Of a stretch of 64,000 bases of DNA, positions 34,940 through 44,416 are shown piece by piece. The stretch comes from Roseococcus microcysteis (lineage in GTDB: Bacteria > Pseudomonadota > Alphaproteobacteria > Acetobacterales > Acetobacteraceae). The stretch covers positions 3,178,501 through 3,242,500 of the forward strand of contig NZ_CP061718.1 in NCBI RefSeq assembly GCF_014764365.1, written 5' to 3'. Made by a program: the position numbers and the translations under genes. Below the pieces are notes generated by a model. The model saw nothing but the letters and a program-made list of their open reading frames with translations, did no database searches and was not told the DNA's origin. Positions within the stretch are counted from its first letter, which is position 1. Every line of letters starts with the position of its first letter.

Positions 34940-36619
34940 TCAGGCCGCGCGGATATCGGCCAGGAAGCGGTCCACCTGGCCGCGCATCCGCTCGGACTGC
35001 TGGGCCAGCTCGGACGAGGCGCCCTTCAGATCCTGCGCGGCGAGGCCCGTGCGCTCCGCGCCCTCCTTCACATTGGCGGCGCTGCGCGAGGTCTCCTCGG
35101 CCCCCTGCGCCGCCTCGGCCACGGCCCGGCCGATCTCGCGCGTGGCGGCCGCCTGCTCCTCCGACGCGGCCGCGACCTGGGCGGTGGTGGCGTTCAGCTC
35201 CTCCACCGTCTTGCCGATGGCGGCGATGGCCTCGACCGAACGCTGCGTCTCGGTCTGCATGGCGGTGATCTGCGCCGCGATCTCCTCGGTGGCCTTGGCG
35301 GTCTGGGCGGCCAGGCTCTTCACCTCGCTGGCCACCACGGCGAAGCCCTTGCCGGCCTCACCCGCCCGCGCCGCCTCGATGGTGGCGTTCAGCGCCAGCA
35401 GGTTCGTCTGGCCCGCGATGTCGCTGATCAGCCGCACCACGTCGCCGATGCGGTTCGCCGCCTCGGCCAGGCTGCGGACGGTGCCATCGGTCTGCCGCGC
35501 CGTCTCGGCCGCGCGGGTGGTGATGGAGGCCGTCTCGCGCACCTGGCGCGCCACCTCGGCGATGGAGCTGGACAGCTCCTCGGTCGAGGCGGCCACGGTC
35601 TGCACATTGCCGCTGGTCTGCTGCGAGGCGCTGGCCACGGTGGTGGCCTGGCGGCTGCCTTCCTCGGCGGTCGCGGTCATGCCGTTGGCGGTGGCGGAAA
35701 GCTCCGTGGCGGCGCTGCTGACGGCGCGCAGCACATCGGCCGCCTCCGCCTCGAACTCCTTCACCAGCGCGTCCACCCGGGCGGCGCGGGCGGCGCGGCG
35801 CTCGGCGGCCTGGACCTGCTCGGCGGCCAGGCGGTCGGCCTCCTGCAGCCCGCCGCGGCAGGTTTCCACGGCGCGGGCCATGGCGCCCAGCTCGTCCTTG
35901 TCCTCGGTCTCTTTCAGGGTGAAGGCGTAGTCGCGCTTGGCGAGCTTCTCCATCGCACCCGACAGGTTCAGCAGGCGGCCGGTGATGCTGCGGGTGAGCA
36001 TGACCGCGATGGCGATGCCGACCAGCAGCGCGATCAGGCCCAACACGATGATGAGGGCGTCGCCGAACCGGCCAGCCGCCTCGACCTCGGCCCCGGCCCG
36101 CCGTGCCTCGGTCGAGTTCAGGTTTCGCAGTTCGTCCAGGAGGGAAGTGATGGTGTTGATGCCCGGTCCGCCTTCGCCCGCCAGGGCCCGCACCTGCTCG
36201 ATGTTGCCCGCCGCATGCGCCTGCAGCAGGCGCTGGTTCAGCGCGAGATGGGCGCGCAGGGCGACCTCCAGCTCCCGGATGATGCGATGCTCCTCGGGGA
36301 GGACGATAAGTGGCCGGTACCGGTCGAGCGCGGCGTTCAGCCGTTCGGGCAGGGTCCGCATGGATTCCAGGACCACCCCGAGGCGCGCCGGTTCCGTCAC
36401 GACGCCGAGGGTCAATTCCCGTCGGCGCAGGGTCAGGGCCAGGTCGTTCAACTCGCCGGCCACATCCAAGGATGGCAGCCAGACCGTGGTCACCTGGCGG
36501 GAGGCCGCGTCCATGCGGTTGATGGCCAGCATCGCGCCGGCGGCCAGCAGCAGCAGCAGCGCCAAAAGACCGCCAATGCCTAGGCGCAGCTTGTTGGCGA
36601 CGGAGAGGTTAGTCAGCAT
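34940..36619 (-). CDS. Methyl-accepting chemotaxis protein
   Basis: 559 residues from ATG 36619. TM1 ([19 protein letters not shown]) at about 15-35, a periplasmic four-helix-bundle-type sensor domain (about 40-185), TM2 ([20 protein letters not shown]), HAMP, and a cytoplasmic coiled-coil signalling domain. The hairpin tip [18 protein letters not shown] and [14 protein letters not shown] are typical and bind CheA/CheW. The ligand is unknown. No che genes are nearby; the receptor stands alone. The frame upstream to 36649 includes another ATG but a shorter N-terminus suits TM1. Confidence 0.92.
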   Translation of the reverse strand: MLTNLSVANKLRLGIGGLLALLLLLAAGAMLAINRMDAASRQVTTVWLPSLDVAGELNDLALTLRRRELTLGVVTEPARLGVVLESMRTLPERLNAALDRYRPLIVLPEEHRIIRELEVALRAHLALNQRLLQAHAAGNIEQVRALAGEGGPGINTITSLLDELRNLNSTEARRAGAEVEAAGRFGDALIIVLGLIALLVGIAIAVMLTRSITGRLLNLSGAMEKLAKRDYAFTLKETEDKDELGAMARAVETCRGGLQEADRLAAEQVQAAERRAARAARVDALVKEFEAEAADVLRAVSSAATELSATANGMTATAEEGSRQATTVASASQQTSGNVQTVAASTEELSSSIAEVARQVRETASITTRAAETARQTDGTVRSLAEAANRIGDVVRLISDIAGQTNLLALNATIEAARAGEAGKGFAVVASEVKSLAAQTAKATEEIAAQITAMQTETQRSVEAIAAIGKTVEELNATTAQVAAASEEQAAATREIGRAVAEAAQGAEETSRSAANVKEGAERTGLAAQDLKGASSELAQQSERMRGQVDRFLADIRAA

Positions 36620-36749
36620 CACGGCGGATCCTTCAGCCCACGCGGTCATTCCGCGCGCCGCCAGCTAACCGCCGGATCGTGAAATCTTCCTTGCACATGG
36701 CCGCATATAGAGGGTGAGGCGGCCTTAAAAATCTGACACCTTCGGAACG

Positions 36750-36780
36750 AAAAAAGGGCGGCCCCCTGCGGGACCGCCCC
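36750..36780 (-). terminator. Rho-independent terminator of groESL
   Basis: On the minus strand a GGGCGGTCCC arm, 3-base loop and GGGGGCCGCCC arm are followed by six T (A-run 36750-36755). It lies 40 bases after the groL stop. Confidence 0.8.
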
Positions 36781-36820
36781 TCTTGCCGAGGGGGGCCGAA
36801 GCCCCCGCCCGTTTCGGACC

Positions 36821-38467
<1,647 letters not shown>

Positions 38468-38502
38468 TCATTGGAATTGGGTTGGGGTAGCGGAAGGGAG
38501 GC

Positions 38503-38817
38503 TCAGGCCGCCTTCGCCGCGGGCGTCGCGTTCTCGACGATGCCCATCACGTCGGATTCCTTCATGATCAGCAGCTCCTCGCCGTCGATCTTGACCTCGG
38601 TGCCCGACCACTTGCCGAACAGGATGCGGTCACCGGCCTTCACGTCGAGCGGACGGACCTCGCCCTTCTCGTTGATGGTGCCGGCGCCCACGGCCAGGAC
38701 TTCGCCTTCCTGCGGCTTCTCCTGGGCGGTGTCGGGGATGATGATGCCACCCGCGGTCTTCTCCTGGGCCGTGATGCGGCGGACGAGGACGCGGTCGTGC
38801 AAGGGGCGGAACTTCAT
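38503..38817 (-). CDS. groS: Co-chaperonin GroES (Hsp10)
   Basis: 104 residues. [15 protein letters not shown] and the mobile loop with [15 protein letters not shown] are diagnostic; [20 protein letters not shown] is the C-terminal barrel. Seven-fold cap of GroEL. First gene of the operon, controlled by the CIRCE elements upstream. Confidence 0.98.
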   Translation of the reverse strand: MKFRPLHDRVLVRRITAQEKTAGGIIIPDTAQEKPQEGEVLAVGAGTINEKGEVRPLDVKAGDRILFGKWSGTEVKIDGEELLIMKESDVMGIVENATPAAKAA

Positions 38818-38896
38818 GGCGGTTCTCTCTCCTGATGGTCTCAGGCATGTGGAACCTCCTCACTTCGAAGGCTGCATCCGGGGCCTTGGCCCTGCG

Positions 38897-38923
38897 TTAG
38901 CAGTCTCCGGCGAGGAGTGCCAA
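38897..38923. promoter_or_regulatory. CIRCE element 1 (HrcA operator) of groESL
   Basis: TTAGCAGTC, exactly nine bases, GAGTGCCAA. Each arm matches the CIRCE consensus (TTAGCACTC-N9-GAGTGCTAA) at 8 of 9 positions. It starts two bases downstream of the predicted -10 box, covering the likely transcription start, the usual place for HrcA repression released by heat shock. Confidence 0.9.
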
Positions 38924-38924
38924 C

Positions 38925-38953
38925 GATCTAGAAGGCCCCATGGCCCGCGTCAA
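38925..38953 (-). promoter_or_regulatory. groESL promoter (sigma70-type)
   Basis: On the minus strand TTGACG (38948-38953) and TAGATC (38925-38930) with a 17-base spacer. The position, between two CIRCE elements and about 110 bases before groS, makes it the likely main promoter. Confidence 0.75.
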
Positions 38954-38961
38954 GGGAGATG

Positions 38962-38988
38962 GCAGCACTCTCGGTGTGATAGTGCTAA
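38962..38988. promoter_or_regulatory. CIRCE element 2 upstream of the groESL promoter
   Basis: GCAGCACTC, nine bases, TAGTGCTAA: the arms match the CIRCE consensus at 7 and 8 of 9 positions with exact N9 spacing. It lies just upstream of the -35 box. The 314-base gap between groS and usg (38818-39131) holds only these elements and the promoter; nothing else is seen. Confidence 0.8.
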
Positions 38989-39131
38989 TGCCTTGTGTGC
39001 GCGAGATTTTTCTGGAAATCGCCGCGCGCGCCATGTCACGCTCCGGTCATGGACGGCCCCGATGAGAGGGCCGGCCGGGAGTGAAAGCGCCGGCCTCGCG
39101 GATCCGTCCGAACCCAGATGGAGGCCTGTGC

Positions 39132-39404
39132 ATGCTCGACGCGTTGGTTCCCATGGTGAAGATCCCCGACTGGCGGGTCACCACCGCCGAGATCCTCTAC
39201 CACATGCCCGACCACCCGCATGTCCTGCAGACCTTCATCTGGCAGAAGACCGACCGCGCGCCGGAATTCCCGGAACTGACCCGTTTCCTCGATTTCTGGC
39301 GGCGTGAGATCGAGGGCCCGCTGCACTCCGTCCGCGTGGCCAGCGCGGCCTTGATCGAGCCCGCGCATCTGCGCTACGCGAATGGGGTCTTCACCATCCA
39401 CTGA
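39132..39404 (+). CDS. Usg-family protein
   Basis: 90 residues. RVTTAEILYHMPDHPHVLQ, FIWQKTDRAPEFPEL, FLDFWRREIEGPLHSVRVA match the Usg family, named from the gene upstream of trpF in Alphaproteobacteria. Function unknown. The start ATG at 39132 gives the standard length; the frame is open for 51 bases upstream. Divergent from groESL, so it may share the CIRCE-bearing region. Confidence 0.8.
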   Translation: MLDALVPMVKIPDWRVTTAEILYHMPDHPHVLQTFIWQKTDRAPEFPELTRFLDFWRREIEGPLHSVRVASAALIEPAHLRYANGVFTIH

Positions 39405-39426
39405 CGCCGGGCGGGTTCCCGCGCCA

Positions 39427-39456
39427 GTAAGATGGTAAGATCGTAAGATGGTAAGG
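39427..39456. repeat. Short tandem repeat, period 8 (GTAAGATS)
   Basis: GTAAGATG, GTAAGATC, GTAAGATG, then GTAAG: three full and one partial unit. AT-richer than the surroundings. Lies between the convergent usg and acyl-CoA dehydrogenase genes. Confidence 0.8.
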
Positions 39457-39464
39457 CGGCGGCC

Positions 39465-40691
39465 TTATTCGGCCGCCAGCTTCGCCCCCTCGGACATGGC
39501 CAGCTTCAGCATCCCGTCGCGCGTCTGCGGCAGCTTGCGGCCCAGGATCTGCTCGGCCACCTGGTTGCGCAGGATCTGCGCCGTGCCGCCCGCGATGGGG
39601 AACATGCGCGCATCGCGCACCGCGCGCTCCATCGGGTTGTCGCGGGAATAGCCGGCGGCGCCCCAGACCTGCAGCGCCATGTTGGTCACTTCCACCGCGC
39701 TGTCGGCGGCCAGCACCTTGGCCCGGGCGGCCATCAGCCGGTCGGGGAAGCCGTTGGGGCCGGCGCTGGCCGCCGCCTGCCAGATCAGGGCGCGGCTCGC
39801 TTCCAGCTTGATGGACATGTCCGCCAGCATCCAGCCCAGGCCCTGGAACTCCGCGATGGGCCGGCCGAATTGCTGGCGCCGCTGCGCGAAGGCCAGCGCA
39901 TGGTCATAGGCGCCGGCCGCGATACCGAGTGCGGCCGTCGCGGCACCCACGCGCTGGCCGTTATAGGCGTCCATCAGCTTGCCGAAGCCGCGCTTGAATC
40001 CACCCGGCGCGCGCAGCACCATCGAATCGGGCACTTCCAGGTCGCGGAAATGCAGCTCCGCCTCCGGCATGCCGCAAAGGCCCATGGAGGGGATGCGCCG
40101 CGCGACCACCAGGTTCGCCGGGTCGTTCTCGCCATTGCGGACCACGAGGAAGCCGCCGATCCCCTGCTCCACGCCATCCTCGATGGCGCGCGCGAAGATC
40201 AAATGCAGCTTGGACACACCACCACCGGTGATCCAGTGCTTCACCCCGTTGATGATCCAGCGGTCGCCGCGCTTCACCGCGGTGGTGGTCATCTCGGAGG
40301 CGGCGGAACCGGCCTCGGGCTCGGTGATGCAGATGGCGGGCTTGTCGCCGGCCAGCACGAGTTCGGCCGCGATCTTCTTCTGCGCCTCGGTGCCATAGGC
40401 CATGATGGCGCCGATCGCGCCCATATTGGCCTCGACCGCGATGCGGCCGCAGACGGCGCAGGCCTTGGCGAATTCCTCCACCACCAGCACGGCGTCGAGA
40501 TAGGAGCCACCGCGCCCGCCCCATTCGCGCGGGATGGTCAGGCCCATGAAGCCGCCCTCGGTCATGCGGCGGACCATGGGCCAGGGGTAGTGGGTGCTGC
40601 GGTCGGTCTCGGCCGCCTGGGCGGCGGCTTCCTGCGCCATCTCTCGCGCGGCGGCGCGCAGCTTCTCCTGGTCGGCGTTCAGGCTGAACAT
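39465..40691 (-). CDS. Acyl-CoA dehydrogenase
   Basis: 408 residues, full length. CITEPEAGSAASEMTT is the FAD/substrate motif; RRQQFGRPIAEFQGLGWMLADM and VTNMALQVWGAAGYSRDNPMERAVRDARMFPIAGGTAQI-like blocks (split here, about 330-385) are the C-terminal helical bundle with the catalytic base region. Oxidises an acyl-CoA at the alpha,beta position with transfer to ETF. The position of the catalytic Glu is not certain. The ATG at 40691 gives MFSLNADQEKL. Confidence 0.9.
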   Translation of the reverse strand: MFSLNADQEKLRAAAREMAQEAAAQAAETDRSTHYPWPMVRRMTEGGFMGLTIPREWGGRGGSYLDAVLVVEEFAKACAVCGRIAVEANMGAIGAIMAYGTEAQKKIAAELVLAGDKPAICITEPEAGSAASEMTTTAVKRGDRWIINGVKHWITGGGVSKLHLIFARAIEDGVEQGIGGFLVVRNGENDPANLVVARRIPSMGLCGMPEAELHFRDLEVPDSMVLRAPGGFKRGFGKLMDAYNGQRVGAATAALGIAAGAYDHALAFAQRRQQFGRPIAEFQGLGWMLADMSIKLEASRALIWQAAASAGPNGFPDRLMAARAKVLAADSAVEVTNMALQVWGAAGYSRDNPMERAVRDARMFPIAGGTAQILRNQVAEQILGRKLPQTRDGMLKLAMSEGAKLAAE

Positions 40692-40723
40692 GGCAGTTTC
40701 TCCCGCGCCGCGCGCGGGCGGCG

Positions 40724-41374
40724 TCACATGCTTCGCAGCCGCGCCTCGATCGCCTGGCGGGCCGTCGCGTCCAGTTTGAGGGCCGTGCCCAACTGGTCAA
40801 GCCAGGCGCGCTCGGGTTCCGTCATGTCGGCGGCGGCGAAGACGGCGGCGGCGTAGACCTGGGCGGCCAGCATGGGGTCGCGCACGGCGCGGCCGAGTTC
40901 CTGCGGCGTGGCCGGCCGGTCGAAATCCGCCAGCAGGGCGTCGCGCTCCTGGTCGGTGAAGCCGCCGGCGTTGAGCTGTTCCAGGATGGCCGCGCGTTCG
41001 TCGCGGTCCACCACGCCATCGGCCTTGGCGGCGGCGATCATGGCGCGGAGCATCAGCCGGGCCTCGGCGCTTTCGACGCGCATTTCGGGTGCGGGGGGCG
41101 GGGCGGGCGCGGCCGTCTCGGGCAGGCGCCGCGCGGGCGCGGCCGGGCGGGGCGCGGCGGGCTTGGCGGCGGAGGGCGCGCGCGGCGCCGGGGCAGGGGC
41201 CGCGCCACCCTTGCCCGCCATGGCCGCGGCCGCCGCGGCGGCCAGCGTGCCCAGCGCGCGGCCGATCTGCCGCGTCTGGGTCTGGGTCAGTCCGAAGGGG
41301 CCGGGGCGCGCGGCGCGGCGGCGTGGCGGGGACGCGCCCCGCAGCAGCGCCTGCAGCACCCGGCCGAAATTCAC
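40724..41374 (-). CDS. DUF533/TerB-like protein
   Basis: 216 residues from GTG at 41374, one base after the Nfu stop. N-terminal Ala/Pro-rich linker (about 35-110) followed by a helical TerB-like domain: EARLMLRAMIAAAKADGVVDRDERAAIL, and MTEPERAWLDQLGTALKLD. This is the DUF533 (YebE-like) family, function unknown, sometimes with a membrane-targeting N-terminus. Co-transcribed with nfu. Confidence 0.75.
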   Translation of the reverse strand: MNFGRVLQALLRGASPPRRRAARPGPFGLTQTQTRQIGRALGTLAAAAAAAMAGKGGAAPAPAPRAPSAAKPAAPRPAAPARRLPETAAPAPPPAPEMRVESAEARLMLRAMIAAAKADGVVDRDERAAILEQLNAGGFTDQERDALLADFDRPATPQELGRAVRDPMLAAQVYAAAVFAAADMTEPERAWLDQLGTALKLDATARQAIEARLRSM

Positions 41375-41375
41375 C

Positions 41376-41936
41376 TCAGGCCTCGACCTGTTCCACGGCC
41401 AGCACCTCGGGGATGTAATGGCGCAGCATGTTCTCGACGCCATGCTTGAGCGTGGCGCGCGAGGAGGGGCAGCCCGAGCACGCGCCCTGCATCTTCAGCT
41501 TCACCACCCCGTCGCGGAAGCCGCGGAAGACGATGTCGCCGCCATCCCCGGCCACGGCGGGGCGCACGCGCTGGTCCAGCAATTCCTTGATCTGCGCCAC
41601 GGCCTCGGAATCGGCGGGGTCGAAATCCTCGTCCGCGTCCTCGCCCAGGCCGTCCAGCACGGGCAGGCCAGCCAGCATGTGCTCCATCACCGCGCCCAGG
41701 ATTTGCGGGCGCAGCGCCTGCCATTCCGTGGCATCGGTCTTGGTGATGGTGATGAAGTCCGCACCCAGGAACACACGGGCCACGCCGTCCAGCGCGAAGA
41801 GGCGCGCGGCGAGCGGCGAGCGCGAGGCATCCTCGCCCGCCACGAAATCGGCCGTGCCGGCGCTGCCCATGACGTCGCGCCCGGGCAGGAACTTCAGCGT
41901 GGCGGGGTTGGGGGTGCTTTCGGTCTCGATGAACAT
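41376..41936 (-). CDS. NifU-domain iron-sulfur scaffold/carrier (Nfu)
   Basis: 186 residues from ATG 41936. The N-terminal Nfu_N domain (MFIETESTPNPATLKFLPG) is followed by a C-terminal NifU domain with the CSGCPSS motif (CxxC, about 150-154), which binds a transferable 4Fe-4S cluster. It delivers clusters to apo-enzymes such as aconitase and the respiratory proteins. The frame runs on upstream, but the MFIETESTPNP start is highly conserved. Confidence 0.92.
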   Translation of the reverse strand: MFIETESTPNPATLKFLPGRDVMGSAGTADFVAGEDASRSPLAARLFALDGVARVFLGADFITITKTDATEWQALRPQILGAVMEHMLAGLPVLDGLGEDADEDFDPADSEAVAQIKELLDQRVRPAVAGDGGDIVFRGFRDGVVKLKMQGACSGCPSSRATLKHGVENMLRHYIPEVLAVEQVEA

Positions 41937-42084
41937 GATGTCCCTGGCGCTCTCTTTCTGGTGAAGCGGCATGGGCCTCGCGGCCGGCGCGCTGCTTTCC
42001 GGACGGATGTTGTCCTGTTTGCGCGCGGATGCAAGCACTCCCTTCATGCCCGGCGGGAATGGCCGCCCCCGGAGCGCGGCGGGC

Positions 42085-42099
42085 TGGCACGCCGGTTGC
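42085..42099 (+). promoter_or_regulatory. Sigma54 (RpoN)-type promoter
   Basis: TGGCACG, four bases, TTGC: the -24/-12 consensus matched at all conserved positions, with exactly ten bases between GG and GC. A transcript from about 42111 would cover the ATG at 42132. Confidence 0.6.
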
Positions 42100-42131
42100 G
42101 TGGGGCGGTGGGCAGACCGAAAGGCCCCCGC

Positions 42132-42875
42132 ATGACGCAGCCCATCCCCGCCCGCGCGCCCATGACCAGCCATGGCGTGCAGATCCCGCGCCCCGCCGAG
42201 CCGGGCGGGATGTTCCGCGCCCGGCTGGAGCCGCAGATCTTCCGCAACAGCCCGGCGCAGATCATCCGCACCACCCCCTCCTGGACCCCGCCGGCACGGC
42301 CGCCCGCGCCGCCCCCGGCGGCGGCGCAGGCCCTGGTGCAGGCGGCACCGCAAGTCCCGGCGCCGCAAGCCCCGCCGCAGGCCGCTTCCCCACCGGTGCC
42401 GGCCGCCGCGTCACCCGCCCCGCCCGCGTCCCCGGCCGCGGTCGCACCCGCCGCCACGCCGGCGGCGGCGGCGCCCCCCGCCGAAACGCCCGCCGCCACC
42501 GCGCCCGCCCCCACCGCGCCCGCCGATGGCGGCCCGCCGCTGGGCCCGGACGAATACGCCCCCATCCCCGGCGAGATGACCTTCCGGCAATTTCTCCAGG
42601 GGCTGAACCCGCTGCACCATCTGCCCGGGGTGGGCATGATCTACCGGGCGGTGACGGGGGCCGAGATCCATCCCGTCATGCGCGTGCTGGGCGGCGCGGC
42701 CTTCGGGCCCATCGGCATGATCACGGCGGCGGTGGGGGCGGCCTTCGAAGCCACCCGCCCGATGGAACGGCTCAGCGCCACATGGGCGGGGCGGCCGGAC
42801 CCGCACATGCCCGCGCCCGGCTCGGCCGCCGCGCGCGCCGCCGCGGCCTATGCGCGGTTTGGGGAGTCCAGCTAG
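42132..42875 (+). CDS. Proline/alanine-rich protein of unknown function
   Basis: 247 residues. N-terminal 45 residues are moderately conserved-looking (IPRPAEPGGMFRARLEP), then a long Pro/Ala-rich linker (about 48-135), then a compact C-terminal segment (PGEMTFRQFLQGLNPLHH, VMRVLGGAAFGPIGMITAAV) of hydrophobic/glycine-rich helices. No signal peptide or TM anchor sure. No family recognised. It lies behind a sigma54-like site, and its stop starts a palindromic repeat. Possibly an envelope or secretion-associated linker protein; this is speculative. Confidence 0.6.
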   Translation: MTQPIPARAPMTSHGVQIPRPAEPGGMFRARLEPQIFRNSPAQIIRTTPSWTPPARPPAPPPAAAQALVQAAPQVPAPQAPPQAASPPVPAAASPAPPASPAAVAPAATPAAAAPPAETPAATAPAPTAPADGGPPLGPDEYAPIPGEMTFRQFLQGLNPLHHLPGVGMIYRAVTGAEIHPVMRVLGGAAFGPIGMITAAVGAAFEATRPMERLSATWAGRPDPHMPAPGSAAARAAAAYARFGESS

Positions 42876-42917
42876 CGCCTGATCCGCGGAGGCATGCCGG
42901 AGCGGTGAATCAGGCGC
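42875..42917. repeat. Dispersed palindromic repeat, copy 5
   Basis: GCGCCTGATCCGCGG...CGGTGAATCAGGCGC, starting within the TAG stop of the proline-rich gene. Arms CTGATCCGC and GCGGTGAATCAG pair imperfectly. Confidence 0.82.
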
Positions 42918-42924
42918 TTAGACA

Positions 42925-42968
42925 GGCCTGATCCGCGGAGGCGCATGCCGGAGCGGTGAATCAGTCGC
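42925..42968. repeat. Dispersed palindromic repeat, copy 6
   Basis: Second tandem unit, nearly identical to copy 5 with a 2-base longer loop and ending GAATCAGTCGC. The pair fills the gap between the convergent proline-rich gene and yggS. Confidence 0.82.
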
Positions 42969-42982
42969 TCAAAACCACCGCG

Positions 42983-43645
42983 TCAGCCCCGCGCGCCGAA
43001 GATCGCGCTGCCCACGCGGACATGGGTGGCGCCTTCGGCGATGGCGGCCTCGAAATCCCCGCTCATGCCCATGGAGAGGATGGGCAGGCCCTCCCGCGCC
43101 GCCAGCCCGGCCAGCCAGGCAAAATGCGGGCGCGGGTCGCCCTCGGCGGGGGGGATGCACATCAGGCCACGCACCGGCAAATTCCAATCCTCGCGGCAGG
43201 CGCGCAGGAAGTCGGGGGCCTCAGCACGGGAGATGCCGGCCTTCTGCGCCTCCTCGCCCACATTCACCTGCACCAGCAGGTCGGGGCGGCGGCCTTCCCT
43301 CGCCATGGCGTCGGCCAGGGCCATGGCCAGCTTCGGCCGGTCCAGGCTTTCGATCACATCGGCGATTCGCACCGCGTCCCGCGCCTTGTTGGTCTGCAGC
43401 GCGCCGATGATGTGCAGGCGCAGGCCGGGATGGCTGGCGCGCAGGGGGGGGAATTTCTCCGCCGCCTCCTGCACCCGATTCTCCCCGAAGACGAGCTGCC
43501 CCGCCGCCAGCGCCTCCACCACCGCTTCCCCCGGATGGGTCTTGGAGACGGCCACCAGCGACACGGCATCGGGGCCGCGCCCCGCGGCGATGCTGGCTTC
43601 GGCGATTCGGGCCCTGACCTGGGCGATTCTCTCTGCGATGCTCAT
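42983..43645 (-). CDS. YggS-family PLP homeostasis protein
   Basis: 220 residues, full length. The PLP Lys is in LVAVSKTHPGEAVVEAL (about residue 35); FGENRVQEA, LHIIGALQTNK, LVQVNVGEEAQKAGI and SMGMSGDFEAAIAEGATHVRVGS are the classic blocks. It buffers PLP and affects amino-acid pools; no enzymatic activity is known. Its start is only three bases from the divergent ThiE-like start. Confidence 0.93.
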   Translation of the reverse strand: MSIAERIAQVRARIAEASIAAGRGPDAVSLVAVSKTHPGEAVVEALAAGQLVFGENRVQEAAEKFPPLRASHPGLRLHIIGALQTNKARDAVRIADVIESLDRPKLAMALADAMAREGRRPDLLVQVNVGEEAQKAGISRAEAPDFLRACREDWNLPVRGLMCIPPAEGDPRPHFAWLAGLAAREGLPILSMGMSGDFEAAIAEGATHVRVGSAIFGARG

Positions 43646-43648
43646 GGC

Positions 43649-44215
43649 ATGACCTTTATAAGGCACGCGCCGCGCCGGGGGCAGCCGCCCGCCAGGCTGC
43701 TTCTGTCCGACCCCGCCCGCCTGCCGGACCCGCGGGCGGCGGCCGCCCGCCTGCCGCCGGGTTCGGGCGTGCTGGCGCGGGATGTGGCGCCAGGGGTGCT
43801 GCCGGCACTGGCGCGGCTGTGCCGGGCGCGGGGGTTGCTGCTGCTGGTCTCGGGCGAGGGCAGGGTGGCGCTGCGACACCGCGCCGGGCTGCACCTGCCC
43901 GACCGCCGCCCCGCCCGGCACCTGCTGCCCTTCCTGGCCGCGCGCCGGGCCGGCGCGCCCTGGGCCGCGCTGTCGGTGGCGGCGCATGGGCGGGCGGGGC
44001 TGGCGCGGGGGCGGCGGCTGGGCGCGGATTTCGTTCTGCTGTCGCCCGTCTTTCCCACGCGCAGCCATCCGGGCGCGCCGTCCCTCGGGCCGTGGCGCTT
44101 CGCTGGCCTGGCCGCGCGAGCCGGGCGGCCGGTGCTGGCGCTGGGCGGCATGACGCACCGCAACGCGCGACGGGTGCCCGCGGCCGGTTTCGCGGCCATA
44201 GACGGGCTGGGCTGA
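43649..44215 (+). CDS. Thiamine-phosphate synthase-like (TenI/ThiE superfamily) protein
   Basis: 188 residues. GADFVLLSPVFPTRSHPGAP and VLALGGMTHRNARRV are the ThiE/TenI phosphate and metal-site segments; the N-terminal third is arginine/proline-rich and poorly conserved. The protein is shorter than ThiE and lacks a clear pyrophosphate-binding Lys/Arg, so TenI-like function is possible. ATG at 43649 is chosen; later starts are possible, as the gap to divergent yggS is only three bases. Confidence 0.65.
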   Translation: MTFIRHAPRRGQPPARLLLSDPARLPDPRAAAARLPPGSGVLARDVAPGVLPALARLCRARGLLLLVSGEGRVALRHRAGLHLPDRRPARHLLPFLAARRAGAPWAALSVAAHGRAGLARGRRLGADFVLLSPVFPTRSHPGAPSLGPWRFAGLAARAGRPVLALGGMTHRNARRVPAAGFAAIDGLG

Positions 44216-44416
44216 GGGGCGTGTGTGTTGTTCGCGCCACAGTGTCTCGCGGAAGTCGCGCTGGGTGCATTCAACAGGTTGCCCAGGGGTAACCGGCTGA
44301 ACCATAGTCCGGCGGCAGGTGAGGCCGGATCCAAGCGCATGATCTCCGTGGGGGGGCGGCGGGCGGCGGACGAACCAGTGAACCGCCGGGGCAACCTGGC
44401 ACCAAGGAGGGATAAT

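Noticed and set aside
44279..44308. Porin promoter TTGCCC-N18-CATAGT
   Set aside because: Both boxes are weak and the spacer is long; not strong enough to list as a feature.
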